DNA of 64,000 nt from CAYVVT01 sp964454335 (lineage in GTDB: Bacteria > Fidelibacterota > UBA8477 > JABMPR01), in NCBI GenBank assembly GCA_964454335.1, contig CAYVVT010000003.1, positions 1 to 64,000 of the forward strand. Direction: 5' to 3'. Shown one piece after another: positions 24,938 through 34,917 of the stretch; the stretch's first letter is position 1; each line of letters starts with the position of its first letter. The notes beneath the pieces were generated by a model. That model did no database searches. It was not told the origin of the DNA and saw only the letters and a program-made list of their open reading frames with translations. The position numbers and the translations under genes were made by a program.

Positions 24938-26416
24938 TCACCTGCGAAACTCTGGCTCCAGCGCCGTGTAGAGCGATCGATAGCGTTCGTAGCTGTGCTT
25001 GTATACCTCAACATGCTCAGGCACCGGGTCCGTGGCAGAAGTAGTATGGACCGTCTCATTCACAGCAGTCTTGATGTCAGCGTAGATGCCACCCCCGACT
25101 GCAGCAATGAGGGCCGCACCATAAGCAGGTCCTTCATCCGATTGCAGCGTTAGTACGGGTTCATTAAATATGTCAGCCATGATCTGGCGCCACAGGCTTG
25201 ACCTGGCGCCACCTCCTGTGATCCGCACCTCCAGTGGCTTTACGCCCAGGTCACTGATCAATGTGAGCGAATCTTTCAAGCCGAATCCGACCCCCTCGAA
25301 TACTGCCCGACTCAAATGCCCCCGATCGTGAGTACCGGCAAGTCCGAAGAAAACTCCCCGGGCGTGAGGATCTCGGTGCGGGGTTCTCTCGCCATGCAGG
25401 TACGGCAGGAAGATTACACCGTCACTGCCGACATCGATCGTTGAGGCTTCTCGGTTGATCACATCCAGATCGCTGATATGAAGTGTATCCCTGTACCAGC
25501 TCATGGACATGCCAGCTGACAACATCACGCCCATGACATACCATGCCCTGGGTAACGAGTGATTAAAACTGTGGATCCGTCCGGCGGGATCATACTGCAT
25601 CTCATCGCAATGGGCCAGGATGACCCCTGAAGAACCTATACTGGCGAGGTAAAGACCTTCAGATACGATACCGCTGCCGACCGCACCACAGGCATTGTCT
25701 GCGCCACCAGCAATAACCTTCAGATCGCGGGGTAGTCCAGTGGCCTCGGCGGCAGTTTCAGAGAGCGTATCGACGATATCAATGGATTCCAGAAGCTCTG
25801 GGAGGATCTCGGCACGAATGTCAAGCCTGGAGAGCAGCGCTTCACTCCAGCGTCGCTCCTTTACGTCCAGGAGCAGGGTTCCGGCGGCATCGGACATCTC
25901 GGTTACCCTGCGTTCTGTGAAACGGTATACGATGTAGTCTTTTGGGAGCATCAGGGTTGCGAGACGTTCGTAGTTCTTTGGTTCATGGTCCCGAAGCCAC
26001 ATGAGCTTGGGTGCGGTGAAGCCTTCGAGGGCTGGATTCCCCACCATGGATATCAGCTTTTCTTCACCCAGGAGTTCGGTGATCTGCTCACACTGTCGGA
26101 ATGTGCGGGTATCGTTCCAGAGCAGCGGATTACGGATAACCTCCCCCTCTACATCAAGGAACACGGAACCATGCATCTGTCCGCTGATGGCCAGGGCAAT
26201 GATATCCCTGCCTCTCAAGCCGGGCAGGGTAACGATGGTTCTGAGTGCGGTGCATGTCGAGTGCCACCAGGCATCAGGATCCTGCTCTGACCACCCAGCC
26301 TGTGGCTGGATGAGCGGATAGGATTCAGCCGCACTTGCAAGGACCTCACCACCTTCATCGATGGCGAGGACCTTTACACCGGATGTTCCAAGATCGATAC
26401 CGAGGATCACGGACAT
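24938..26416 (-). CDS. xylB: Xylulokinase
   Basis: An FGGY-family kinase of 492 residues that phosphorylates D-xylulose to xylulose-5-phosphate. Marks include ILGIDLGTSGVKV at the N terminus, SGQMHGSVF, the AGGADNACGAVG phosphate loop and ITGGGARSSLWRQI near the C terminus. I prefer ATG 26416; a TTG two codons upstream (26422) is closer to AAGGAG and cannot be excluded. It links the araBDA part to xylA. Confidence 0.96.
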   Translation of the reverse strand: MSVILGIDLGTSGVKVLAIDEGGEVLASAAESYPLIQPQAGWSEQDPDAWWHSTCTALRTIVTLPGLRGRDIIALAISGQMHGSVFLDVEGEVIRNPLLWNDTRTFRQCEQITELLGEEKLISMVGNPALEGFTAPKLMWLRDHEPKNYERLATLMLPKDYIVYRFTERRVTEMSDAAGTLLLDVKERRWSEALLSRLDIRAEILPELLESIDIVDTLSETAAEATGLPRDLKVIAGGADNACGAVGSGIVSEGLYLASIGSSGVILAHCDEMQYDPAGRIHSFNHSLPRAWYVMGVMLSAGMSMSWYRDTLHISDLDVINREASTIDVGSDGVIFLPYLHGERTPHRDPHARGVFFGLAGTHDRGHLSRAVFEGVGFGLKDSLTLISDLGVKPLEVRITGGGARSSLWRQIMADIFNEPVLTLQSDEGPAYGAALIAAVGGGIYADIKTAVNETVHTTSATDPVPEHVEVYKHSYERYRSLYTALEPEFRR

Positions 26417-26456
26417 GATCAAGAGGCTCCTTATCCGTTAAGCTGCATGAATTGGC

Positions 26457-27710
26457 TCATGCGCCGCAACATTTCTTGAATTTCCTGCCGCTACCGCAGG
26501 GGCAGAGGTCATTCCGCCCCACAGTTACACCGCTCATCTGGATCTCATGCCTGGTCTGCTCCATGCGGGCCAGTTCACGCTGCTGGACCTGCCAGCTTCC
26601 AGCCAGATCCTGGAGAACTGGATCCGCGTGGGTGAAGAATTTCTTGAAGGAGGAGCAAAGAAAGTGCAGATCACCATTTGTCCCATCCTCGATACGGTCT
26701 TTCGGGCAGCCACCACGACATTTCTCAAGCCATTCGCAATCCAGGCACTCCTGCGGCAGCTTCGATTTCACTGATCCGAACTGGATCTGGTGCTCACTGT
26801 TCAGCATCTGGATCAGCTGGTTTTCCATGATATTTCCGAGATGCCAGTACTTCTCAACGTAGAAGTCGCAGGAGTAGACCGAACCATCGTGTTCAACAGT
26901 AAGGTAATTGCCACAGTCGGCCAGGAGCGTACACTCACCGGGCCCCATTCCAACGTAGGTGTGGAACAGGGAGTCGAAAAAACGCACAGAGGTGTTCGCA
27001 ACACCCTCGTGGATATCCCCGGTCCAAAGGTCAAAGGTCTTGCAGAGGAAGTCTCCATAAGCCTCAGCATCCACTGTATATGAGTTCAGATCCTGGTGCT
27101 GATGATCAACCTCCACACAGGGAATGAACTGCATGTGGTTCAGCCCCAGCTCTTTGTGGAAGGCGTAGATCTCCTCAGGAAAGCGGACGGAGTAGTCATT
27201 CACCACCACGAGGGCATTTACAGCTACATCGTGCTGGAGCAGCAATTCCGCGGCCTTCCGAACGTCCTTGAAGCTACCTCTGCCACCCTTGTCCACCCGG
27301 TAATGATCATGAATATGTTCAGGCCCATCCAGGGATAGTCCTATGAGAAATCTGTATTCTTTCAGAAAGGCGGCCCACTCCGCATCGAGGAGCACACCGT
27401 TGGTCTGAAACCCATTCCCAATTCGGTGTCCCTGGGCGTATTGCTGCTGGTATCGCACGGCATTCTTGAAAAAAGGCAATCCCATAAGTGTGGGCTCACC
27501 ACCCTGCCAGGCGAAGGTGATATCACCCCGGGTCTGGGAGAGGACCTGCATCAACAGTTCCTTCAGTATCTCATCTGGCATGCGATGTACCTTGTTTTCA
27601 GGAAAGAGGTCATCCTTCTTCAGATAGAAACAGTAATCGCAGTCCAGGTTGCAGTCCGGACCGGCTGGCTTGATAAGGATGCTCTGAAGAGGAAGGTGTG
27701 GTGCACGCAT
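26457..27710 (-). CDS. Anaerobic sulfatase-maturating enzyme (radical SAM/SPASM) with SEC-C tail
   Basis: Converts the active-site Cys of sulfatases to formylglycine in the cytoplasm. The radical-SAM cluster motif is CNLDCDYC (Cys20, 24, 27 from ATG 27710). The SPASM region has CLDCEWLEKCRGGC, providing auxiliary Fe-S ligands. The C terminus carries a SEC-C zinc motif (NDLCPCGSGRKFKKCC). I start it at MRAPHLPLQS, which avoids overlap with the HAD gene; a longer frame to 27809 overlaps it. Its client here is the sulfatase at 33427, whose motif is of Cys type. Its position between HAD and xylB places it in the pentose operon. Confidence 0.94.
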   Translation of the reverse strand: MRAPHLPLQSILIKPAGPDCNLDCDYCFYLKKDDLFPENKVHRMPDEILKELLMQVLSQTRGDITFAWQGGEPTLMGLPFFKNAVRYQQQYAQGHRIGNGFQTNGVLLDAEWAAFLKEYRFLIGLSLDGPEHIHDHYRVDKGGRGSFKDVRKAAELLLQHDVAVNALVVVNDYSVRFPEEIYAFHKELGLNHMQFIPCVEVDHQHQDLNSYTVDAEAYGDFLCKTFDLWTGDIHEGVANTSVRFFDSLFHTYVGMGPGECTLLADCGNYLTVEHDGSVYSCDFYVEKYWHLGNIMENQLIQMLNSEHQIQFGSVKSKLPQECLDCEWLEKCRGGCPKDRIEDGTNGDLHFLCSSFKKFFTHADPVLQDLAGSWQVQQRELARMEQTRHEIQMSGVTVGRNDLCPCGSGRKFKKCCGA

Positions 27711-27721
27711 CAGGGAAGTTT

Positions 27722-28315
27722 CTATAAAAATGGTCGAATATCCGTTGCCAGCATACCTGCGTTTAGCGCCGCCTGAAGACCCAGCTCGCCATCCTCGAAC
27801 ACCTGACAATGTTCAGGTGCAATACCCAACTGTCCCGCTGCCTCCAGGAAGATACCAGGATCAGGTTTTGGTGTAGCTCCATCGTCAGCAGTCAGAATGA
27901 TGGTGAATAGATCTTTCAATCCCGTCTGTTCCAATTCAGGAATGACGATGTGGCTTGGGCTGCCAGACGCCACGGCCATGGGCAGTTTGCCCTGGTACGA
28001 TCTGGCCAGATCTGCGACAATGTCAATGGCTTTTATCTCAGGCAGCCGTGACAGGAGAAACGCATGTTTCAGATCCACGACCCCTCCGGGATCCAGCTTC
28101 GTTCCGAATTTGCGGTTATACAGTTGAACGATGTCGATCTCTTTCATGCCTTTCAGTGAGAAAAGGAATTTTTCATCCAGAGCGGCTTCAAGCTGATCAA
28201 AGGCTGCCCGCCAGGCAAACATATGGAGCGGCATGGAGTCCACCAAAGTGCCGTCACAGTCAAAAATGAGACCCTCTATTCCCTCCTGAACTTTCAATGT
28301 GCCCAATTCAATCAT
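27722..28315 (-). CDS. HAD-superfamily hydrolase (beta-phosphoglucomutase-like)
   Basis: The 197-residue cytoplasmic protein has the HAD motif FDCDGTLVDS (Asp19 nucleophile, Asp21 acid/base), the S/T of motif II in VASGSPSH, Lys in ATPKPDP, and acidic motif IV in VFEDGELG. It resembles beta-phosphoglucomutases and sugar phosphatases. The ATG at 28315 overlaps the araA stop by 8 bp, so it is translated with the arabinose genes. A role in clearing or isomerising sugar phosphates is likely, but the substrate is unknown. Confidence 0.9.
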   Translation of the reverse strand: MIELGTLKVQEGIEGLIFDCDGTLVDSMPLHMFAWRAAFDQLEAALDEKFLFSLKGMKEIDIVQLYNRKFGTKLDPGGVVDLKHAFLLSRLPEIKAIDIVADLARSYQGKLPMAVASGSPSHIVIPELEQTGLKDLFTIILTADDGATPKPDPGIFLEAAGQLGIAPEHCQVFEDGELGLQAALNAGMLATDIRPFL

Positions 28316-29798
28316 AAGCCCTCTTGTTAACCAGGAGCTCACGTTTGAAGGTCCGAATGTCAGTCTGCGCATCTATGACCAGCATCTCTATCCCTGCAAT
28401 ATCGCAGAGATCTGCAAGGAATTTGGTGGTGATGGACTGACTGAAACAGGTATGGTGCGCACCACCGGCCAGGATCCAGGCTTGAGCGGCAGTCTGGAGA
28501 TCCGGCTGCGGATTCCACAGAACCTGTGCGACGGGAAGATTGGGCATGGGCTCAGGTGGATCCACCACGTCAACCTCGTTGACGATGAGCCTGAAGCGAT
28601 CCCCGAGATCGATGAGTGAGGCGTTCAGAGCTGCTCCTGTGGCTGCCTGAAATACCAACCTGGCTGGATCTTCCTTTCCGCCGATGGCAAGTGGATGGAC
28701 CTGGATCTCAGGTTGATTCTCAGCAATTGATGGACATATCTCAAGCATGTGGGCACCCAGGACGAGCATTCCTTCAGGGTCCAGGTGATAGGTGTAATCC
28801 TCCATGAATGAACTACCGCCGGGCAGATCCTGGCTCATGCACTTTATGGTCCGGACCAGGGCTGCGGTCTTCCAGTCACCCTCAGCACCGAATCCATAGC
28901 CATCCGCCATAAGCCGTTGAACCGCCAGACCTGGCAATTGCCTCAGTCCGTGCAAATTCTCAAATGTGGTTGTAAAAGCGGTGAAGGCACCTTCCTCAAG
29001 GAAATATCGCAGGCCGAGTTCTATCCTGGCAGCCTCCCGGAGATTGCCGTATACGGAGCCTCCCGGTTCTAGGTCTGCGGTGATCGTATAAATATCATGA
29101 TAATCGGTCAATAATCGGTCGATGTCCGCCGGGGATACTTGATCCACAACCCTTACCAGATCGCCCATGCCATAGCCGCTAACGGAATATCCGAATCGAA
29201 TTTGGGCTTCTACCTTATCACCCTCGGTGACAGCTACATCGCGCATATTGTCACCAAATCTGGCAATCTTTCCGTGTTGGGAATCGCTCCAGGCATACGC
29301 AACTCGCACCCAGGTGTCGAGTTCAGCCTGCACCGCGTCATCCAGCCAGTGCCCTACGAGAACTTTCCGTGGTTTTCCCAAACGGGTGCAGATGTGGCCA
29401 AACTCGCGACCACCATGAGCCGCCTGGTTCAGGTTCATGAAATCCATGTCAATGTCGGACCAGGGTATGTCCCGGTTGTACTGGGTGTGGAGATGGACGA
29501 AAGGTTTTTGGAGTTCCTTCAGACCTGCGATCCACATTTTAGCTGGTGAGAATGTATGCATCCAGGTGATGAGGCCGATGCAGTTTTCGTTACTGTTCGC
29601 CTCTCGACAAAGCTTCAGGATCATATCTGCGGAAGTCAGAGTAGGCTTGTACACCATCTTAGCTGGAATATGATGAGAATCCTGGAGACCGGATACGATC
29701 CGCTGGGAATGATCGGCAACCTGTTTCAGGGTTTGCTTACCGTACAGTTCCTGACTGCCTGTCACAAACCATACTTCGTATTCATTGATTGGCTGCAT
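28308..29798 (-). CDS. araA: L-arabinose isomerase
   Basis: Converts L-arabinose to L-ribulose. The 496-residue length and the conserved stretches VWFVTGSQELYG, TWMHTFSPAKMWI and HTQYNRDIPW are typical of AraA. Its ATG shares one base with the araD stop (TGATG), and its stop overlaps the HAD start. The order araB-araD-araA with overlaps points to a single operon. Confidence 0.98.
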   Translation of the reverse strand: MQPINEYEVWFVTGSQELYGKQTLKQVADHSQRIVSGLQDSHHIPAKMVYKPTLTSADMILKLCREANSNENCIGLITWMHTFSPAKMWIAGLKELQKPFVHLHTQYNRDIPWSDIDMDFMNLNQAAHGGREFGHICTRLGKPRKVLVGHWLDDAVQAELDTWVRVAYAWSDSQHGKIARFGDNMRDVAVTEGDKVEAQIRFGYSVSGYGMGDLVRVVDQVSPADIDRLLTDYHDIYTITADLEPGGSVYGNLREAARIELGLRYFLEEGAFTAFTTTFENLHGLRQLPGLAVQRLMADGYGFGAEGDWKTAALVRTIKCMSQDLPGGSSFMEDYTYHLDPEGMLVLGAHMLEICPSIAENQPEIQVHPLAIGGKEDPARLVFQAATGAALNASLIDLGDRFRLIVNEVDVVDPPEPMPNLPVAQVLWNPQPDLQTAAQAWILAGGAHHTCFSQSITTKFLADLCDIAGIEMLVIDAQTDIRTFKRELLVNKRAYD

Positions 29799-30526
29799 CA
29801 GGGATCTCCATCTTTCATCTTGTCCTGATCTCTATCCTGGCCATAGGTGGCTTCAGGGCCATGCTTTCTGGTAAAATGCTTTTTCCGGAGATACTCTGGA
29901 ATTGGAACCGCTCTAGGTTCGACCTGGTATGAACCCCAGGCCATATGAGCCACCAGCTCGAGGATCTTGGCATGTTGTACTGCTGCCGAAGCAGTGCTTC
30001 CCCAGGTAAATGGACCGTGATCGCTCACCAGTACGCCGGGAAGATCAAGTGGAGGTGTTTCACCAAGGGTTTCAACGATGAGTCTACCGATATTTTTCTC
30101 GTAGTTATCAGTGACTTCTTGCTCAATAGGATTTCGAGTGACCGGGATATCATCGCAGAAGTGGTCAGCGTGGGTCGTTCCCAGCACGGGGATATCCCTT
30201 TGGGCCTGAGCGAAGATGGTGGCGTAGGTACTGTGACAATGAGTGATCCCGCCGATGTCAGGGAAACTGTTGTATAGCTCCAGGTGTGTCTCAGTATCCG
30301 AGGAGGGGTTGAGACCTTTTTCCAGCATCTGTCCTCGCAGATCAAGCAGGACGATGTCTGCCGCTGTCAGTTGCTCGTATTCAACACCGCTGGGCTTGAT
30401 GGCCACCACACCTGACTTCCGGTCGATACCGCTGACATTCCCCCAGGTCAGGGTAACGAGTCCAAATGAAACCAGACGCTGATTGGCCTCCAGAACCTCC
30501 TGACGAAGTGCTGAAAATTCCATCAT
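29798..30526 (-). CDS. araD: L-ribulose-5-phosphate 4-epimerase
   Basis: A class II aldolase-fold epimerase of 242 residues that makes D-xylulose-5-phosphate from L-ribulose-5-phosphate. Motifs: TWGNVSGIDR, SDTETHLELY, the zinc ligands in THCHSTYA and GTTHADHF, and VLVSDHGPFTWG. Its ATG overlaps the araB stop by 4 bp (ATGA) and its stop overlaps araA by one base. Confidence 0.97.
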   Translation of the reverse strand: MMEFSALRQEVLEANQRLVSFGLVTLTWGNVSGIDRKSGVVAIKPSGVEYEQLTAADIVLLDLRGQMLEKGLNPSSDTETHLELYNSFPDIGGITHCHSTYATIFAQAQRDIPVLGTTHADHFCDDIPVTRNPIEQEVTDNYEKNIGRLIVETLGETPPLDLPGVLVSDHGPFTWGSTASAAVQHAKILELVAHMAWGSYQVEPRAVPIPEYLRKKHFTRKHGPEATYGQDRDQDKMKDGDP

Positions 30527-32211
30527 TCCCCTCCCCTGATCCTGTCCTTTATATCCAGCAGTGTCTTCATCACGTGATAAAGGTTCTCAGTGTACTCCCT
30601 GGTACCAAAACTATCATGCAGCTGCTTATAAAGAGTATAGATCTCCGAATAGGTCGCGTGGTTCGATCCATCCGGTTGATAGGTCCTGCTGGTAGCCGTC
30701 ATTGCGTCCTGTGCTGCCGTGATTCTGGAATGACCTCCTGAAGCCACAGCAGCAAAGATGGCAGCGCCCAGGGCTGGTGTCTGTTGCGAACGAGAGATCA
30801 TCATGGGCCGGCCGGTGACATCGGCGTAGATCTGCATGAGCAGCTCATTCTTCATGGCAAGACCTCCGCAATTCACGACCTCATCTATGCGGATGCCGTT
30901 CTCCTCGACCCGGTCGATGATTGCAAGGGCCCCGAATGCCGTGGCTTCAATGAGTGCGCGGTAGATCTCGTGTGGTGTCGTATGCAGAGTCTGACCGATG
31001 AGCAGACCACTTAACCTCACATCTACCAGTATTGTCCGGTTACCATTGTTCCAGTCCAGTGCCAGCAGACCTGATTCTCCGGGTTTCAGACTGGCGGCCT
31101 CATCCCCCAATGTTCTGAACTTTTGTTCTTGTGTCGATCCATATTTCTCAGGTACCAGATGATTGACGAACCAGAGGAAGATGTCGCCAACTGCTGATTG
31201 TCCCGCTTCAATCCCGTAATAGCCCTCCAGTACCGAGCCGTTAACGATGCCGCAGACACCCGGGATGTCCGCCAATTCCTCTTGTGCCGGCCACACCAGG
31301 ATATCGCAGGTGCTAGTGCCCATGATCTTTACCAGGGTGCCTCTGCGGACGCCGGCGCCCACCGCACCCATATGAGCATCAAACGCACCCACTGCTATAC
31401 TGACAGATTCGCTCAGGCCCAGCTTTGCTGCCCACTCTGGTGAGAGGGTTCCAATTTTCCGTTCGGCTGAGTAGGCGGAATCATATAAGCGTGACCGCAT
31501 CTCTCCAAGCGCAGGATCCAGACTGGAGAGGAATTCCACATCAGGCAAGCCTCCCCAGCTCTCATTGTATAGAGCCTTGTGGCCGGCTGCACAGATGCCC
31601 ACTTGTATCTTGTCTGCCTGGGTAATTCCAGTTAATACAGCGGGTATCCAGTCACAGATCTCGGCAAAACTATGAGCCGACTGGAAGACTTCAGGGTAGT
31701 GTCTTCGGCAGTTGAGGATCTTGGCCCAGAACCATTCCGATGAGTACACACCGCCAATCTTTGCCAAATATTCAGGGCGCAGGGCTGCAGCCTGTCGAGT
31801 GATCTCTTCGGCTTCAGCATGGGAAGTGTGATCCTTCCACAGCCAGACCATGGCTCCCGGATTATCGCTGAACTGATCCTGATAGCAGAGCGGTTCACCT
31901 GATTCATCGATCGGTAAAGGACTGCTTCCGGTTGTATCAACACCGATACCGATGACCTCCATGGGATCGAAGGAGTCCCGTTCAAGAGCGGCTTGTCGTA
32001 AAGCTCCTCTTACGCTTTCTTCAATCCCCAAGATATAATCGTTAGGATTTTGACGTGCCAGAAGAGGATCGCGGGCCTCAAGGATGACCCCGGCCTCACC
32101 GCTTGGATACTGGAAAACGCTCGTACCCAACTCGGAGCCGTCATTTATGTCGACCAGGAGTGCCCGACAGGAATTCGTGCCAAAGTCAAGACCGATGCAG
32201 TATTGGCTCAT
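30523..32211 (-). CDS. araB: Ribulokinase
   Basis: An FGGY kinase of 562 residues that phosphorylates L-ribulose. Marks are GLDFGTNSCRALLVD, GIGVDTTGSSPLP, GAFDAHMGAVGAG and IMGTSTCDI. It is the first gene of araB-araD-araA. The 69-bp AT-rich gap upstream (32212-32280) is a likely place for a promoter, but I see no clear consensus there and no AraC-type regulator anywhere in the window. Confidence 0.97.
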   Translation of the reverse strand: MSQYCIGLDFGTNSCRALLVDINDGSELGTSVFQYPSGEAGVILEARDPLLARQNPNDYILGIEESVRGALRQAALERDSFDPMEVIGIGVDTTGSSPLPIDESGEPLCYQDQFSDNPGAMVWLWKDHTSHAEAEEITRQAAALRPEYLAKIGGVYSSEWFWAKILNCRRHYPEVFQSAHSFAEICDWIPAVLTGITQADKIQVGICAAGHKALYNESWGGLPDVEFLSSLDPALGEMRSRLYDSAYSAERKIGTLSPEWAAKLGLSESVSIAVGAFDAHMGAVGAGVRRGTLVKIMGTSTCDILVWPAQEELADIPGVCGIVNGSVLEGYYGIEAGQSAVGDIFLWFVNHLVPEKYGSTQEQKFRTLGDEAASLKPGESGLLALDWNNGNRTILVDVRLSGLLIGQTLHTTPHEIYRALIEATAFGALAIIDRVEENGIRIDEVVNCGGLAMKNELLMQIYADVTGRPMMISRSQQTPALGAAIFAAVASGGHSRITAAQDAMTATSRTYQPDGSNHATYSEIYTLYKQLHDSFGTREYTENLYHVMKTLLDIKDRIRGGE

Positions 32212-32280
32212 CTGCTTTAATGCTCATGTTTATATATTAGCTATATCATCCTGATAGATAACGCTTTAGCCAGTATTCGA

Positions 32281-33414
32281 TTATCGCACTGAGAAATTAT
32301 AGATTGTCGATTTCTTGTATGTCTCACCAGGCCTCAGGGTGGTATTTGGGAAACCTTCCTGATTTGGCGAGTCCGGAAATCGATGACATTCCAGGGCCAT
32401 GGCCGTGCGATATTCATAGGTGATCCCACCTTTCCCGATGTTACTCCCATCCAGAAAATTTCCTGAATAAAACTGTATACCGGGTTCTGTGGTGCTGATC
32501 TCCATGACGCGACCGCTGACGGGTTCGAAAACACTGGCGACGTAGCCCATTTCATCCTCTGGCTTGCTAAAGACCCAGCAATGGTCATAGCCGCCACCCA
32601 GCTGTAGATCCTTGTCGTCTGAATCGATGCGGGCACCGATTATGGTAGGATCTCTGAAGTCTAGAGGTGATCCCGTAAGATCCGGCAAATCGCCGGTGGG
32701 GATGAGATCTTCATTCACTCGCACAAAACGGTCCGCATGAATCGTCAGAATGTGATCCAGTATCGTCTGGGTGGGATCGGCAGTGAGGTTGAAATAGGAA
32801 TGATGGGTCAGGTTCAACACTGTGGGTTTATCTGTGGTTGCCAGATAATCGATCTTCAGGCTACCATCATTCAACAGGCTGTAGGTGTGACTCACGGTCA
32901 GTGTACCTGGATAGCCCTCTTCCCCATCCGGGCTCACGTAGGTAAAGCGTATGGCATCCCCGTTCTCTATATCCAGGGGCTCGGCATCCCAGAGCACTTT
33001 ATCGAAACCAACCAGTCCACCATGCAAGGCGTTCTCACCGTTATTACGGGCCAACTGGTATTCTTCACCATCCAGTGTGAATTTGGCGTCACCCAGTCGA
33101 TTACCGTAACGACCCACAATGGCACCGAAATAAGGTGTGGCCTTGAGGTAGGAGTCAAGATCATCGTAGCCAAAGACCACATCTCCCATCTTTCCGTCCC
33201 GGTCGGGAGCTGTGAGGGATAGGATAATACAGCCATAGTCAATGACACGCATCTCCATCCCAATGGCATTCTTGAGGGTGTAGAGATTTACTGGCCGACC
33301 GTCAGGTAGTGTCCCGAATTGTTCACTCTGCATGGATTGAGCCCCCTTTTCTACAGCGCAACTCGCCAAGAGGATGATGGCCAGAAGCACGTTCATCGGA
33401 TTTTGCATATTCAT
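32281..33414 (-). CDS. galM: Aldose 1-epimerase (mutarotase), lipoprotein
   Basis: Interconverts alpha and beta anomers of released sugars. The 377-residue protein carries a lipoprotein signal (ILLASC), so it acts outside the cytoplasm. Family residues are His in NLTHHSYFNL, Asp in GYDHCWVF and the base Glu in ALECHRFPDSPNQ. It follows the sulfatase gene by 12 bp. Anomer conversion would help uptake of sugars freed by retaining or inverting glycosidases. Confidence 0.95.
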   Translation of the reverse strand: MNMQNPMNVLLAIILLASCAVEKGAQSMQSEQFGTLPDGRPVNLYTLKNAIGMEMRVIDYGCIILSLTAPDRDGKMGDVVFGYDDLDSYLKATPYFGAIVGRYGNRLGDAKFTLDGEEYQLARNNGENALHGGLVGFDKVLWDAEPLDIENGDAIRFTYVSPDGEEGYPGTLTVSHTYSLLNDGSLKIDYLATTDKPTVLNLTHHSYFNLTADPTQTILDHILTIHADRFVRVNEDLIPTGDLPDLTGSPLDFRDPTIIGARIDSDDKDLQLGGGYDHCWVFSKPEDEMGYVASVFEPVSGRVMEISTTEPGIQFYSGNFLDGSNIGKGGITYEYRTAMALECHRFPDSPNQEGFPNTTLRPGETYKKSTIYNFSVR

Positions 33415-33426
33415 GATCCTAATCCC

Positions 33427-34893
33427 CTAAATAGGTCTGGTGTTGCCCTGTGATCTTGCCTGATCCAGTAAGGCTTGTAGTTCAGGAACTTTCAGTTTTT
33501 CTGATTCCCACAGGTTATCCTTTTCTCCTGGATCATTTGCCAGGTTGAACAAAGCCGGTTCAACGGCCTCCTCTGGTCCGTCATGTAGCTCTGGATCCAG
33601 ACTTCCCTCCACCAATTTCCAGTCACCCTGACGCAGGGCGAAGACACCCATGCCACTGTGATGGATGGTGTAATCACGGATAGGGGCCTCGTTCTCAGCC
33701 GTTAGGGCTGGGAGCATATTGAAGCTGTCCTCTCCGGCATTCCCAGGCAGATCGTGGCCGACGATGGCACCGAGGGTCGCCATGAGATCCATTAGACCGA
33801 TAGTCTCAGTTGAGGTCGTACCTGGGGTGATCCTTCCGGGCCAGCGAGCAATGAAGGGGACGCGGTGACCACCCTCCCAGATACTGCCCTTGAGACCTCG
33901 GAGCTTCCCGGCGGACGAATGACCGTTTACTCCCTCACGGGGGCCATTGTCACTGGTAAAAATAAGAAGTGTATTTCCACTCACTCCAAGTTCATCCAAC
34001 TTCTGCATGATCTCACCCAGGATCTTGTCGGCCATGAGGACCTGGTCTCCCCGGGGCCCGGCACCGCTCTTACCCTTGAATTCCTCATGTGGGAACCAGG
34101 GAATGTGAGGGACAGAAAGTGGAAGATACAGGAAGAAGGGCTTTTCCCCACTAACCTGATCATCCATGAACCCAAAGGCCTTGGTCATAAATTCGTAATC
34201 AGCATCTTCGTGACGCCAGCCTTCCACAGTGAGCAATTCCCGATCCTCATTCGCAGGATCCTCAGCCGCATAGCGGTCAGGAATTCCAACACTGTGGTCA
34301 TTCTCAACGAAACACATGGGGGGATCGTCCGTGGTACAGCCGGATGTGCCAAAAAAATAGTCGAACCCATTGGAATTAGGGCCGTCCTGGATAGGCTTGG
34401 TAAAATCGATGTCGTCCTGATCATAATCCCACTCAGGTACTTCACCGGATTTAGTGGCCCAGTGCCAACCTAAATGCCATTTCCCAATGCAGGCCGTGGC
34501 ATAGCCGTGCTGCTTCAGCATGGAAGCAACGGTTACACGGCCTTTCTCGATGAGTGGAGTGTTGTATCCACCAAAGACACCTCTTTTCAGCCGACTGCGC
34601 CAGCAATAACGGCCTGTGAGAACACTGTAGCGTGTAGGTGTACAAACGGAGGATGGTGAGTGTGCATCTGTAAACATGACACCCTGCCGGGCCAGCTTAT
34701 CGATATTGGGCGTGCGAATGACGGATTCAGGATTATAACAGGAGGCGTCCCCGTAGCCCATATCGTCAGTCATGATGAAGATGATGTTGGGCCGTTTCCC
34801 CTCAGGCTTGTTAAAGACACAGTCCATCAATCCTGGTGTAAGCATCACTGCTGCACCAAGTCCTGTGTACCGTATGAATTCTCTACGCTGCAA
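33427..34893 (-). CDS. Cys-type sulfatase (arylsulfatase family), Tat or lipoprotein export
   Basis: A 488-residue formylglycine-dependent sulfatase. The modification motif is CTPTR (Cys84-Arg88), so the anaerobic maturase at 26457 can activate it. Metal ligands lie in IMTDDMGYGD (Asp43, Asp44) and TSDNGPREG. The N terminus has twin Arg in RREFIRYTGLGA, suggesting Tat export of a folded protein. The start is TTG 34893, with AGGTG 4 nt upstream. It is the only sulfatase seen and implies that the target polysaccharide is sulfated. Confidence 0.95.
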   Translation of the reverse strand: MQRREFIRYTGLGAAVMLTPGLMDCVFNKPEGKRPNIIFIMTDDMGYGDASCYNPESVIRTPNIDKLARQGVMFTDAHSPSSVCTPTRYSVLTGRYCWRSRLKRGVFGGYNTPLIEKGRVTVASMLKQHGYATACIGKWHLGWHWATKSGEVPEWDYDQDDIDFTKPIQDGPNSNGFDYFFGTSGCTTDDPPMCFVENDHSVGIPDRYAAEDPANEDRELLTVEGWRHEDADYEFMTKAFGFMDDQVSGEKPFFLYLPLSVPHIPWFPHEEFKGKSGAGPRGDQVLMADKILGEIMQKLDELGVSGNTLLIFTSDNGPREGVNGHSSAGKLRGLKGSIWEGGHRVPFIARWPGRITPGTTSTETIGLMDLMATLGAIVGHDLPGNAGEDSFNMLPALTAENEAPIRDYTIHHSGMGVFALRQGDWKLVEGSLDPELHDGPEEAVEPALFNLANDPGEKDNLWESEKLKVPELQALLDQARSQGNTRPI

Positions 34894-34917
34894 TTAACAC
34901 CTTTTCAGCGCGAACGA

